64,000 nt of DNA, from assembly GCF_900105715.1 (NCBI RefSeq), contig NZ_FNRY01000001.1, positions 1,364,001-1,428,000 of the forward strand, given 5' to 3'. Positions 15,778 to 24,224 of the stretch are shown here, in pieces (the stretch's first letter is position 1; the number at the start of each line of letters is the position of its first letter). Under the pieces are notes generated by a model. The model searched no databases. It had not been told where the DNA came from and saw only the letters and a list, made by a program, of their open reading frames with translations. The stretch is from Paramicrobacterium humi. Its GTDB lineage: Bacteria > Actinomycetota > Actinomycetes > Actinomycetales > Microbacteriaceae. The translations under genes were made by a program, and so were the position numbers.

Positions 15778-16248
15778 ATGACCGACGGCATCCATTCAAA
15801 CACCCTCGTGGGGTGGCGGGAATGGGTTGCGCTGCCCGGAATCGGCGTGCCATGGATCAAGGCCAAGCTCGACACGGGCGCGCGCAGTTCTGCTCTGCAC
15901 GCGTTCGACGTCGTCGAGCTTCCCGACAGCCGTGTTCGCTTCCAAGTGCACCCGCGTCAGCGATCGGGGGCGGATGCCGTCACGGTCGAGTGCCCGATTC
16001 ACGATCGCCGCGAGATCCGCAGCTCCTCGGGGCACGTGCAGTCCCGCATCGTGGTGCTGCTCGACATCGAGCTCGCCGGCCGAACCGTCACGGCCGAGAC
16101 GACCCTGTCACGCCGGGACGAGATGGGCTTCCGCATGCTCATCGGGCGCGAAGCACTGCGTCAGGGCTTCGTCGTCGATTCGGGAAAGTCGTTTCTCAGC
16201 ACCAAAGCGCCAAAGCAGATCCGTCGTCGAAACAGGATCGCAGACTAG
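15778..16248 (+). CDS. RimB-like retropepsin-type protease (ATP-dependent zinc protease family)
   Basis: 156-residue protein of the family often called ATP-dependent zinc protease (COG4067-like). The retropepsin-type KLDTGARSSALHAF motif is at about residues 26-39, and MLIGREALRQGFVVD near the end is the second conserved loop. Characterised RimB members trim the glutamates added by RimK, so the pair would form a writer/eraser system for protein glutamylation. ATG 15778 follows GGAG at very short spacing. Only 24 bp separates it from the divergent rimK start, so their promoters must overlap within each other's coding ends. Confidence 0.85.
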   Translation: MTDGIHSNTLVGWREWVALPGIGVPWIKAKLDTGARSSALHAFDVVELPDSRVRFQVHPRQRSGADAVTVECPIHDRREIRSSSGHVQSRIVVLLDIELAGRTVTAETTLSRRDEMGFRMLIGREALRQGFVVDSGKSFLSTKAPKQIRRRNRIAD

Positions 16249-16301
16249 CCGGAAGCTCGCGCCCTTGCGCAATCCGACGGGTCCGGCGCAGGGCCTGGCG
16301 G

Positions 16302-17672
16302 CTAAACGCGCGCTTTGCGGAAGCTTGCTCCCCGGTGATCATCGGCGAGGCGCGGGCCCTTGCCGAGCACAGCCTCGCGGAACGTCGCGCCCTCGGCCGG
16401 CGTGGGCAGGAGGCCTCGACGCCTCAGCTCGGGTGAGACGAATCGGACGAAGTCCTCTTCGCCGCCTGGGCGAATGACGCTTGACAGGTTGAAACCGTCG
16501 ACGTCCGCCTCGACCATCCAGCGCTCGAGTTCGTCGGCAACGGTCTGGGGTGACCCGACGATGACGGGGCCACGCCCGCCGATGCTGATGAACTTTGCCA
16601 TAGCACGTATCGTCCACACGCGATCAGGGTCGAGTTTCGTAAACGTGGCCAATGCGGACTGGTGGGCCTCAGATTGCACGTGCTCGATGGGGCTATCAAG
16701 CTCAGCGCCTTCAAGGTCGACTCCGGTCCATCCGCCGAACAGCGCGAGCGCCGCCTCGGGGTCGACGTACTGCTGGTAGTCCTCGTATTTCGCCTGAGCA
16801 GCTTCGTCGGTCTCAGCGACGATCACCGTGGCCATGGTGAAAATCTTCACCGCGTCGGCGGAGCGGCCAGCGGCAACGAGATCACCCCGCACTTTGTCCA
16901 CCCAGCCGCGAACGATCGACGTGGAGTAGCCGTTGAAGAAGATCGCCTCGGCGTGCTTCGCCGCGAAGGCGAGCCCGCGTGGTGACGCGCCGGCTTGGAA
17001 CAGCAATGGTGTGCGCTGCGGGGACGGCTGAGCGAGGGCCGGGCCCGGCACAGTGAAGTATTCGCCCTCGTGGTCGATCTTGTGCACCTTGCTCGGGTCG
17101 ACGAAGACGCCGCTCTCGCGGTCCGCGACGATCGCGTCGTCTTCGATCGAGGTCTCCCAGAGCTTGTACGCCACATCCATGTACTCGTCCGCACGGTCGT
17201 AGCGCTTGTCGTGAGGTTCCTGCCCGGCAAGCCCGAGGTTGCGCGCCGCGGAGTCCTGGTACGAGGTGACGATGTTCCAGCCGACGCGCCCGTTCGTGAA
17301 GTGGTCGAGCGTGCTGAACCGCCGCGCGAGCAGGTAGGGGTGCTCGTAGGTCGTCGACACGGTGACGCCGACGCCGATGTGCTTCGTCGACGCTGCCATG
17401 GCCGTGATGATGAGTGTGGGGTCGAGAATCGGGTACTGCACACCGCCTCGCATGGCGGCATCCGCATTACCGCCGTACACGTCGTACTGGCCGAGGATGT
17501 CCGCGAGGAAGATCCCCGTGAACCCGCCGTCCTCGAGCGTCTGGGCGAGCTCTGCCCAATACGCGAGTTCGGTGTATCGGCTGCTCTGGTCGTCAGGATG
17601 CCGCCACAGGCCGGGCGACTGGAAAGCCGGCACGAGCATCTCGAAGGCGTTGAGCATGATGGGCTTTGTCAC
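16302..17672 (-). CDS. FMN-dependent monooxygenase, NtaA/SnaA/DszA/DmoA family
   Basis: 456-residue luciferase-like flavin monooxygenase that uses FMNH2 and O2 supplied by a separate reductase. The TIM-barrel signatures YEHPYLLARRFSTLDHFTNG and RVGWNIVTSYQDSAARNLGL are diagnostic of the nitrilotriacetate/dibenzothiophene-sulfone/dimethylsulfide branch. LLFQAGASPRGLAFAAKHAE and VIVGSPQTVADELE are the later conserved loops. Start GTG 17672 overlaps the transporter stop as GTGA, so the two genes are coupled. Because a SAM-sensing riboswitch precedes the operon, the substrate is probably an organosulfur compound used as a sulfur source (inference). No flavin reductase gene is adjacent, so it would have to come from elsewhere in the genome. 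Confidence 0.88.
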   Translation of the reverse strand: MTKPIMLNAFEMLVPAFQSPGLWRHPDDQSSRYTELAYWAELAQTLEDGGFTGIFLADILGQYDVYGGNADAAMRGGVQYPILDPTLIITAMAASTKHIGVGVTVSTTYEHPYLLARRFSTLDHFTNGRVGWNIVTSYQDSAARNLGLAGQEPHDKRYDRADEYMDVAYKLWETSIEDDAIVADRESGVFVDPSKVHKIDHEGEYFTVPGPALAQPSPQRTPLLFQAGASPRGLAFAAKHAEAIFFNGYSTSIVRGWVDKVRGDLVAAGRSADAVKIFTMATVIVAETDEAAQAKYEDYQQYVDPEAALALFGGWTGVDLEGAELDSPIEHVQSEAHQSALATFTKLDPDRVWTIRAMAKFISIGGRGPVIVGSPQTVADELERWMVEADVDGFNLSSVIRPGGEEDFVRFVSPELRRRGLLPTPAEGATFREAVLGKGPRLADDHRGASFRKARV

Positions 17673-19009
17673 GGTGCGACCTCGAATTCGTCATGGGCGT
17701 CGGAGTCTCGCAGGCGGTCGCCCACGGGGTCTTTGGCAGCGAGGGCTGCGATGAACGACAACACGGCGAGGCCGGAGATGTAGGCGCAGATCAGCCAGGG
17801 CGTGTTGTTGCCGGCCAGCAGCAGCGACGCGGCGATGACCGGCGTCAGGCCGCCGGAGAGGACGGTTCCGATCTGGCAGCCGAGCGACACTCCGGTGTAG
17901 CGGACGTGCACGGGGAACTGCTCGGCGAACCACGCGGCCTGCGGACCGTAGATCGCGTCGTGGAGGATGTTCATCCCGAGCAGCATGGCGATCGGGAGCA
18001 ACGCGAGCGGCCCATTGTCGAGGAACCAGAAGAATGGCCAGATAAACAGGCCGATGCCTGCGATGGCCACGAGTGCGATATTGCGGCGCCCCCACTTGTC
18101 GGAGGCCCAGCCCCAGAGCGGACCGGACGCGAGCCCGACGGCAGACCCGATGAGCACGGCGGTGACACCAGAGGTTGTGTCGTCGCGGCGGGCGGCAAGA
18201 TAGTTGATCAAGTAGATGGCGAGGATCGCGAAGAGCGCCGGCTGCGCGAGCCGAAGCCCGATCGTGACCAATAGCGCTCGCTTGTGGTAGCGCAGCACTT
18301 CCCACACGGGAGCCTTGGCAATGCGGTTCTCGACCTTGAGTTTGCGAAACGCCGGAGCGTCTTCGACGCCGAGCCGGATGTAGATGCCCACGACGACCAG
18401 CACGGCGCTCGCGAGGAAGGGTAGTCGCCAGCCAAACGCCTGAAATTGTTCGTCGGTCGTCAGCGCTTGCGCAACGGCGAATGATCCGGTCGCCAGAAGC
18501 ATCCCAGCAGCTGAGCCGACTTGTGTAAAGCTGCCGAAGAAGCCGCGAAGTCGGCTGGGCGCGTGCTCCACTGACAGCAGCGCTGATCCGCCCCACTCCG
18601 CGCCGCACGCCAGACCCTGCAACAGCCGAAGTAGGACGAGACCGATCACCGCGAACACGCCGATCGTGGCGTAGTTAGGCAGCAGTCCGATAGCGGTGGA
18701 TGCCGCGCCCATGGTGATGAGCGAAACCACGAGAAGTGACTTGCGCCCGATACGGTCGCCGAGGTGTCCCGCGATGATGCCGCCCGCCGGACGCGCGAGA
18801 AAGCCGACGGCGAACGTGGCGAAGGCGCCGAGCGTTCCAGCAACGTCTGAGCCGGCGGGAAAGAACTGTGTGTTGAAGATGAGCGCTGCGGCGGTGCCAT
18901 AAAGGTAGAAGTCGTACCACTCGACTGTCGTGCCGACGAAGGCCGAGGTCAACACGCGCTTCTTGCCGTGAAGCGCGGACGGTGGAAGCTGAAGCTCTGC
19001 AATGGACAT
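17669..19009 (-). CDS. MFS transporter, metabolite:H+ symporter (MHS) family
   Basis: 446-residue proton-coupled importer with 12 predicted membrane helices. MHS signatures are FVGTTVEWYDFYLYGTAAAL at the first helix, FLARPAGGIIAGHLGDRIGR as the loop 2-3 motif, and LLRLLQGLACGAEWGGSALL at helix 4. Start ATG 19009 has GAGGAAA at good spacing. The gene lies behind a SAM-IV-like riboswitch and is coupled to the flavin monooxygenase, which implies uptake of that enzyme's substrate. MHS members carry mono-, di- and tricarboxylates, betaines and aromatic acids; a sulfur-containing or sulfonated acid fits here. Confidence 0.9.
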   Translation of the reverse strand: MSIAELQLPPSALHGKKRVLTSAFVGTTVEWYDFYLYGTAAALIFNTQFFPAGSDVAGTLGAFATFAVGFLARPAGGIIAGHLGDRIGRKSLLVVSLITMGAASTAIGLLPNYATIGVFAVIGLVLLRLLQGLACGAEWGGSALLSVEHAPSRLRGFFGSFTQVGSAAGMLLATGSFAVAQALTTDEQFQAFGWRLPFLASAVLVVVGIYIRLGVEDAPAFRKLKVENRIAKAPVWEVLRYHKRALLVTIGLRLAQPALFAILAIYLINYLAARRDDTTSGVTAVLIGSAVGLASGPLWGWASDKWGRRNIALVAIAGIGLFIWPFFWFLDNGPLALLPIAMLLGMNILHDAIYGPQAAWFAEQFPVHVRYTGVSLGCQIGTVLSGGLTPVIAASLLLAGNNTPWLICAYISGLAVLSFIAALAAKDPVGDRLRDSDAHDEFEVAP

Positions 19010-19023
19010 GTGATTTCCTCGTC

Positions 19024-19038
19024 GGGTGCTGTGCACCC
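19024..19038 (-). promoter_or_regulatory. Expression-platform hairpin before the MHS transporter gene
   Basis: GGGTGC (19024-19029) and GCACCC (19033-19038) form a perfect six-pair stem with a three-base loop, ending about 4 nt upstream of the GAGGAAA ribosome-binding site. It is well placed to act as the switching element of the riboswitch immediately upstream. Confidence 0.45.
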
Positions 19039-19042
19039 CTAG

Positions 19043-19149
19043 CCGGACTTGCCCGCGCGAACGTACGGGCCGAATCGTTCCCTGGGCACCCCACTACAGC
19101 TCTGGGGGTTGCCGCCCAACCGATCAGGTGATGTTGGGACTCGTGATTC
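19043..19149 (-). ncRNA. SAM-IV-type S-adenosylmethionine riboswitch
   Basis: On the minus strand the leader shows the SAM-I/SAM-IV fold. P1 pairs GAATC (19145-19149) with GATTC (19072-19076). P2 pairs CCCAAC (19133-19138) with GTTGGG (19115-19120). P3 holds the hallmark GGCAACCCCC ... GGGGTGCCC (about 19084-19114). A further hairpin, GCCCG/CGGGC (19051-19070), follows P1, as in the SAM-IV class known from actinobacteria. The conserved ATCACGAG start matches the class consensus as I recall it. A promoter (TTGAGA/TAGCCT) ends about two bases before P1. It should repress the transporter-monooxygenase operon when SAM is plentiful. Confidence 0.72.
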
Positions 19150-19157
19150 TGTGCACG

Positions 19158-19187
19158 AGGCTAGATGCGAGAGCGAAGATCTCTCAA
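19158..19187 (-). promoter_or_regulatory. Promoter of the riboswitch-controlled MHS-monooxygenase operon
   Basis: Reading the minus strand: TTGAGA (19187-19182), 18-bp spacer, TAGCCT (19163-19158). The predicted start near 19151 lies two bases before the first paired base of the riboswitch, which supports both calls. Confidence 0.5.
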
Positions 19188-19225
19188 GCATCCCCAGTCA
19201 CATAGTGAAACATTGCCGTGTTCGG

Positions 19226-19633
19226 TCATGCGACGTCATCGCTGACATTGCCGAACTGCCAATGGATGACAAGGGGGACGCCGGCATCGCGCACGAGGTT
19301 GATGGCGGGGCAGCGTTTCTCAGACTCGCGAGCAAGATCATCAAGCGCCTCACGCGGTGCCGTCGCGAGGACGCGGAGCGTGAGTTCGTAGTCGTGGAAG
19401 TGTGGAGACACTTCAGCAGTGCCTCAGAAACCACGGACATCCATGTGGGCTTTGGAGCCGGTCTCGATGGCGTGCACGCTGATTCCGAGCTCGGAGGCGA
19501 CCGTCTCGATCACGACCGCGATGCAGGCATTGACGGCACCGGCGACGAACTCCATGGGCGTCGGCGCGCTGTTGGTTCCCCCGACAGGGATGAGAAACCC
19601 ATCGTGCGTTCGCTCCGAAGGAGGCCGGCGTGA
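19226..19633 (-). pseudogene. Decayed OsmC family gene (N-terminal truncation plus internal TGA)
   Basis: Close relative of the OsmC gene at 1443-1952. Recognisable segments are VGGTNSAPTPMEFVAGAVNA, HMDVRGF, and SEKRCPAINLVRDAGVPL, all in one frame. That frame is interrupted by TGA at 19424-19426, exactly where the intact paralogue has arginine (GFRGTA becomes GF-stop-GTA). The first 50 or so residues are missing: directly upstream of VGGTN the sequence is unrelated and runs into the hairpin that ends the lyase gene. Both cysteine motifs survive, so decay is probably recent. A 61-residue fragment after the stop could be translated but would lack the first cysteine. Confidence 0.8.
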
Positions 19634-19667
19634 CGCCGCCGGACCGCGCGCGAGCGGTCCGGCGGCG
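19634..19667 (-). terminator. Strong GC hairpin after the lyase operon
   Basis: Perfect 14-bp arms, CGCCGCCGGACCGC (19634-19647) and GCGGTCCGGCGGCG (19654-19667), with a six-base loop, 12 bp after the stop codon of the polysaccharide lyase. There is no U-tract; such U-less hairpins are common as actinobacterial terminators. It also marks the breakpoint of the truncated OsmC gene. Confidence 0.65.
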
Positions 19668-19679
19668 CCGCGGCATCCG

Positions 19680-22600
19680 CTAGCCCCTCATGAGCGTGAG
19701 GTCGCGAGATGCCGCATGCTGGCACCGCACTTTCAGTGTCGTCGTGCCGCTCGAGGGATCAACCTCGACGTCGTCCGCGTCACACGACCACACCCCGTCG
19801 AGAGTGAGCGTGACCCACGAGGGCGCGCTGTCGTTGCGACGCCACGGGCGCGAGTAGCTCGTCATGCGTCCGGTGTACTGGCCCTTCGCATCGAACTGGT
19901 CGGCGTCATCGCCCTCGTACAAGTGCAGGTCCGGGTCGGTGACCGACAGTTCGAGCGCACGGTCGGTCGGGCGCTCCATGAGCAGGCATGGTGTGTCGGC
20001 GCCGGTGACGACGCCGGGAAGATCGTCGACTGGTTCGAAGCAGACGGATGCCGTGATTGCCGTGTCGCGATGGGCGATGACGTGCGCGGTGCCGTCCCGG
20101 CGGAGCACGGTGTACGGCGGCTCGTCCGTCGCCATCGCGGCGGCGAACGACTCGGCCTTCTTCGCCCCCGCCTGCACGAGGATCGCGTATTCGTACGCTT
20201 CCTTGTCCGGCGCCGCGCCGTGCGGGATGACCGCCGTCGCGAACGGCGCCGTGGCGGTCTTTGCCCCCGACTGGTCGGGAGCCGTCTGCTCGGCCGACAG
20301 TGTGCGGACCTTCTGGTCCTTTGCAAGGTAATAGCCGTTGCCGAGCGGATCGACGAGCACCTCGCCTTTCGCGAGGGTTCGCGTGGAGTCCTCGCCTGTG
20401 GCCGTTCCGTAGGCGATGCGCACTTGGTACAGCGTCGTCTCAGTGTTTCGGCCGCTGTCGCTGTTCGAGATGTCGCTGCCGAGCACGATGACGATGCCGT
20501 CGAAGCTGAATCGCGACAGCTTGGCCGTGTGGCTCGCATCGAAGAACGGATGTTCCATGAGGTGCATGCCGAAGACGCCGTGCTCGCCCTTCCAGGAGCC
20601 CGCGCCGGCGAAGGCCGAGCGCGTCAGCACCATCTGCTCGATCGTGCCCTCGAGATCGGCACGCAGCTCGGACCAGGGCAGGTGCTTCGTCGTCGCTCCC
20701 GGCATCCGGTTCCAGTCCCAGCCCGGCTGCTCGAATCCCCCTGCCGCGTGCGTGATCTGGCCCAGCGCGTCCGCGGATGCTTGGATCTCGACGGTCCCGT
20801 AGGTGAGGTAGCGGCCATACAGGTTCGCGCCGTCGTAGATTTCGGTCGACCACAGGTAGCGATTGTGGCCCCGGATGGTGACGAGCCACTCGTCTCGTCG
20901 GTGAAGCCCCGCCGCCGCGTAGCCGAGCTGCCGATGCCCTGTCGGAGCTGGTTCGGCAGTAATGCCCGCGTCCTTGAGCTTGGCCGCGAAATTCTTCTGC
21001 GCATTGCTAGGGTTCGCGGGCAGCAGTCGCAGGAAGGCGGCTCCGACCTCCGCATCGAATATTCCACTGTCGTCAGGTCCCGGAACGGCGGCGAGCTTCT
21101 GGAAGCTCGTGACGTTGAGCGCCGTGACGCCGGTCGGATGCCGCCCGGTGAGCGACAGCGGCCACTGCGTCGTGTTCGCGTGCAATCGCTGCGTGAGCAA
21201 TCCGGCTCGAACAATGCGACGAGCGGCGGTACCGATATCAAAGGTCGTTCCGTGCAACAGGGCGAGCACGGGCACCATGCCGACGAACGCGTCCCGCGCG
21301 TAGTCGGGATAGGGACCCATGTGGTGGAAGATCGTGCCGTCGGGCTTGAACCCGCCTTCAAGCCCTGGTGAGTAGGTGAGGGCGCGATCGAGCCACCGGG
21401 TGAGGCCAGCGAGCACCGTCGCTTGCTCGGCGGCCGTCGGAGCCGTGAGTCCCACGATTGCGATTCCCTGCAGGAGCGTGTTGAGCACGTCGACCAGTCC
21501 GCCGTAGTGAGCGGCATCCGCGAAGTCCGGCACGAGACGGCCGAGGCCAAAGAACCATGCCAGGTTCGCTCGAGCCCGCTCCCACAGTCCCTTCTCCTCG
21601 AGAATCGGCTGTACAAGGAGGAGCGAGTTCGCGAATCCCCTGTACTGGTACCCGATGTGGTGGATCGTGCCCTGCGAACTGCCGGCCGCGAATCCTTGGT
21701 CCTCGAGATGCACGAGCATGCGCACGTACAGCTCAGACAAGTCTCCTGCCGTGCCGGCGCCCTGGTCACGCGCAGCACGGGCAGCCTGTGCGACGGTGAA
21801 CATCGTGTCAGTGAACGCTCGCAGCTGGACGAGCGAGGCGAAGGTCGAGATGTCGGCGCGCAGCTCAGCCGGCCAGATCGCCGACTGGTAGCCGTTGATG
21901 AACGAGCCAGGCTCCTTCGGTGCACCCGCGCCGTCGCGCGCCGGCACGCCGAGCGCCTCGACGGAGTCCGTCAGAGTGGCCAGGGCATCGGCCGTCACTT
22001 TCGGCCTTCCCGCAAGGGCTGCCGTGAGCCGCTCTCGCACGACCGCCAGGTCGTCGCTGGCCGGGGCGGGCTCGAGCGGATGAGACTCGAGGTTGGCGCG
22101 GAACTCGCGCAGGGCGAGCCAATGGTAGTTGTCGGCGTCCGCGATCTCCGGCTGCACGTTCGGCACCTGGTCGTCAGGCGTGGGATGGTCGGGTCGCATG
22201 GGAGTGTTCAGGATGACCTGGTCGATGAACAGCTCGCCGGTGCGCTGGGGAGCGATGAACCGCACGCGGTTCATCGCCGTGTGCGGTGTTCCCTCCGTGT
22301 CGTAGCCCAGGCGAACCCAGCAGGTCCGCCAGCCGGTGAAGTCGAGGCCAAAATCGAACCAGCAGTCGGCGTTCGCGCCGCGCCCGAATTCCACCCGGAG
22401 TGGCTCCGAACTCGGCTTCGCGTTGTAGACCCAGAAGCTGAAGGTGCCGACGGTACCCATCCAGGCCTGGTCGTCTCCCGCGGTGTACCCACTCGCGCGG
22501 TAGTGAACCTTCTCCTTGATCGTCAGAACCGCACCGGGTGCGTGCACCCAATGCAGACTATGTGCTCCGACCTTCGCTCGCGCACCCGAGATCTCAAGCG

Positions 22601-22796
22601 TTGACCCCTTGCCCGTGTCAAACTGCTTTGGCACCCTGCTCTCGAGTAGGAAGATCGGTGGCGTCAGCTTCTCGGCGCGACGCTCGATGTCGGTGAGCTT
22701 CTCTGCCGCCTCGGCGGCGGACGCGCCGGTCGGCAGCACGAGAGCGCCGCCAGTGATCAGACCCGTGGTAAGCACACCCCGTCTGGTGAACTCCAT
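19680..22796 (-). CDS. Polysaccharide lyase family 8, chondroitin ABC lyase-like, Tat-exported
   Basis: 1038-residue secreted enzyme that should cleave uronic-acid-containing glycosaminoglycans (chondroitin/dermatan sulfate or hyaluronan) by beta-elimination. The N-terminus has a twin-arginine signal (TRRGVLTTGLITGGALVLP, then ASA). Residues about 45-200 look like the N-terminal carbohydrate-binding beta-sandwich of chondroitinase ABC. The alpha-toroid follows, with PDGTIFHHMGPYPDY. His492 and Tyr499 have the seven-residue spacing of the catalytic His/Tyr in chondroitinase ABC, Arg552 lies in LTGRHPTG, and Glu652 in STEIYDGANLYGRY is a candidate fourth residue. NRMPGATTKHLP and the C-terminal beta domains follow. 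Start ATG 22796 has a perfect GGAGG. It follows a sulfatase and ABC transporter genes in the same direction. Chondroitin versus hyaluronan cannot be separated by eye; the sulfatases favour a sulfated substrate. Confidence 0.88.
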   Translation of the reverse strand: MEFTRRGVLTTGLITGGALVLPTGASAAEAAEKLTDIERRAEKLTPPIFLLESRVPKQFDTGKGSTLEISGARAKVGAHSLHWVHAPGAVLTIKEKVHYRASGYTAGDDQAWMGTVGTFSFWVYNAKPSSEPLRVEFGRGANADCWFDFGLDFTGWRTCWVRLGYDTEGTPHTAMNRVRFIAPQRTGELFIDQVILNTPMRPDHPTPDDQVPNVQPEIADADNYHWLALREFRANLESHPLEPAPASDDLAVVRERLTAALAGRPKVTADALATLTDSVEALGVPARDGAGAPKEPGSFINGYQSAIWPAELRADISTFASLVQLRAFTDTMFTVAQAARAARDQGAGTAGDLSELYVRMLVHLEDQGFAAGSSQGTIHHIGYQYRGFANSLLLVQPILEEKGLWERARANLAWFFGLGRLVPDFADAAHYGGLVDVLNTLLQGIAIVGLTAPTAAEQATVLAGLTRWLDRALTYSPGLEGGFKPDGTIFHHMGPYPDYARDAFVGMVPVLALLHGTTFDIGTAARRIVRAGLLTQRLHANTTQWPLSLTGRHPTGVTALNVTSFQKLAAVPGPDDSGIFDAEVGAAFLRLLPANPSNAQKNFAAKLKDAGITAEPAPTGHRQLGYAAAGLHRRDEWLVTIRGHNRYLWSTEIYDGANLYGRYLTYGTVEIQASADALGQITHAAGGFEQPGWDWNRMPGATTKHLPWSELRADLEGTIEQMVLTRSAFAGAGSWKGEHGVFGMHLMEHPFFDASHTAKLSRFSFDGIVIVLGSDISNSDSGRNTETTLYQVRIAYGTATGEDSTRTLAKGEVLVDPLGNGYYLAKDQKVRTLSAEQTAPDQSGAKTATAPFATAVIPHGAAPDKEAYEYAILVQAGAKKAESFAAAMATDEPPYTVLRRDGTAHVIAHRDTAITASVCFEPVDDLPGVVTGADTPCLLMERPTDRALELSVTDPDLHLYEGDDADQFDAKGQYTGRMTSYSRPWRRNDSAPSWVTLTLDGVWSCDADDVEVDPSSGTTTLKVRCQHAASRDLTLMRG

Positions 22797-22864
22797 CAGT
22801 ACCTCCTTGTGACTGTGACAGGTAGCTCATCGGACGGTGACGGAAGGATTCAAGAGGGATTGCC

Positions 22865-24223
22865 TCAGTACGGGACGGCGAAGATCTCGTCCCGAATCGA
22901 CGCGTCGATGCTTCGGGGGAGGACGAGCCGCTTGAGGAACGTGCGGTCATCAGAGTCCCGGCACCAGGCGAGCAGGCGGTGGCGCATCTGCTCGAGAATG
23001 TCGTCGAAGCGCGACTCGACGGCGAGGTTGCGCTGTTCTCCGGGATCGGTCGAGAGGTCGTGCAGCTGCTCGCGATGGCGGCCCCAGCTGTACACCGTGT
23101 ACTTGTAGCGGCCTGCGTACAGGGCACGGCCGTGCGTCAAAGGCGGTCTCGGTCGTTCGAAGAGCGTCTCGACGACCACGGTCCGGTCAGCGTCCTCGGC
23201 ATCTGAGGCGAGGTCGAGCATCCGACCGCTCAGCCCATCCGGAACGACGGCTCGCGCAGCGGCCGCCACCGTCGGCAGCAGGTCGAGGCTTGCGGAGGCG
23301 AGCCCGGTGCGGCGCCCCGGCGTGACGCCGGGACCAGCGACGATCAGTGGAACGCGAGTGCATTCCTCGAACAGAGCCGTCTTCTGGTTCCACTGATGAG
23401 CGGCGTCGCCATCGCCATGATCACTGGTGAACATGATGAGCGTCGACTCGGTGAGGCCACTCCGGTCGAGTGTGTCAAGCATACGTCCGAGGTAGGCGTC
23501 TGCCCGCTCCACGAGCTGCCGGTAGGCATGCCGATAGGTGCGCCAGTCCTGCGGGGTGTACTCGCGTGTGCCGTACACGTTCTGCGCCGCGTGCTTCTCG
23601 AAGCGCACGGCTTCCGCCTCGAAAGGCGCGGGTTGGAAGTTGGCGGGCAGCGGCGGCGCCTGACGCACGTCCACCGCACTGACGTCGCCGTATGGCATCG
23701 GCTGCCCGCGCGCGAACTCGCAGATCGTGTGCGGATCGTCGAACGATGCACACAGGAAGAAGGGCTGCTTCTCGCCGTTTCTCTCGCCGAGCCATGCGGC
23801 GCACGCCTCGGCGAGGCCCGCGTCGCCGAACGGCCGGATCACATCGAATCCGGCGTCCGGCGGCGCGCTCGCCTGGGTGGCATGCCACTTCCCGGCATAC
23901 GCGGTGGTGTAGCCGGCGTCGCGCAGCACATGTCCGAGACTGTCGGTCCTGGCACCGGGCTCATCCTCGAAGCTGCGGGAGCTCGGCGCGTTGCCTGCGA
24001 TGCCGATCTCGTGCGGCATCCGACCCGTGAGCATGCTCGCGCGGGACGGCACGCAAAGCGGGAAGCTCACGTACGCGCGATCGAAGACGGCGCCGTTCGC
24101 GGCGAGCCGGTCGAGATTCGGGGTGTCGACGAAGTCCGCGTCACGATCGAGGACGTGGGCGCCGAGCTGGTCCGCCATGACCAGGAGGATGTTCGGCCGC
24201 TCCCGGCCATTGACGGATGCCAC
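22865..24223 (-). CDS. Sulfatase (Cys-type, formylglycine-dependent), copy 1
   Basis: 452-residue arylsulfatase-superfamily hydrolase. The N-terminal metal site is in PNILLVMADQ. The formylglycine motif C-x-P-x-R is PLCVPSRASMLTG (Cys57), followed by YAGKWH and the second metal site FTSDHGDGD. It needs a formylglycine-generating enzyme, which is present at 63061. No signal peptide precedes PNILLV, so it acts in the cytoplasm on imported sulfated sugars. Start GTG 24223 begins one base after the permease stop, and the gene precedes the lyase, placing it in the ABC transporter operon. Such tight linkage with a PL8 lyase suggests action on a lyase product, for example a 4-O, 6-O or 2-O sulfate; position specificity is unknown. 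Confidence 0.9.
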   Translation of the reverse strand: MASVNGRERPNILLVMADQLGAHVLDRDADFVDTPNLDRLAANGAVFDRAYVSFPLCVPSRASMLTGRMPHEIGIAGNAPSSRSFEDEPGARTDSLGHVLRDAGYTTAYAGKWHATQASAPPDAGFDVIRPFGDAGLAEACAAWLGERNGEKQPFFLCASFDDPHTICEFARGQPMPYGDVSAVDVRQAPPLPANFQPAPFEAEAVRFEKHAAQNVYGTREYTPQDWRTYRHAYRQLVERADAYLGRMLDTLDRSGLTESTLIMFTSDHGDGDAAHQWNQKTALFEECTRVPLIVAGPGVTPGRRTGLASASLDLLPTVAAAARAVVPDGLSGRMLDLASDAEDADRTVVVETLFERPRPPLTHGRALYAGRYKYTVYSWGRHREQLHDLSTDPGEQRNLAVESRFDDILEQMRHRLLAWCRDSDDRTFLKRLVLPRSIDASIRDEIFAVPY

Positions 24224-24224
24224 G

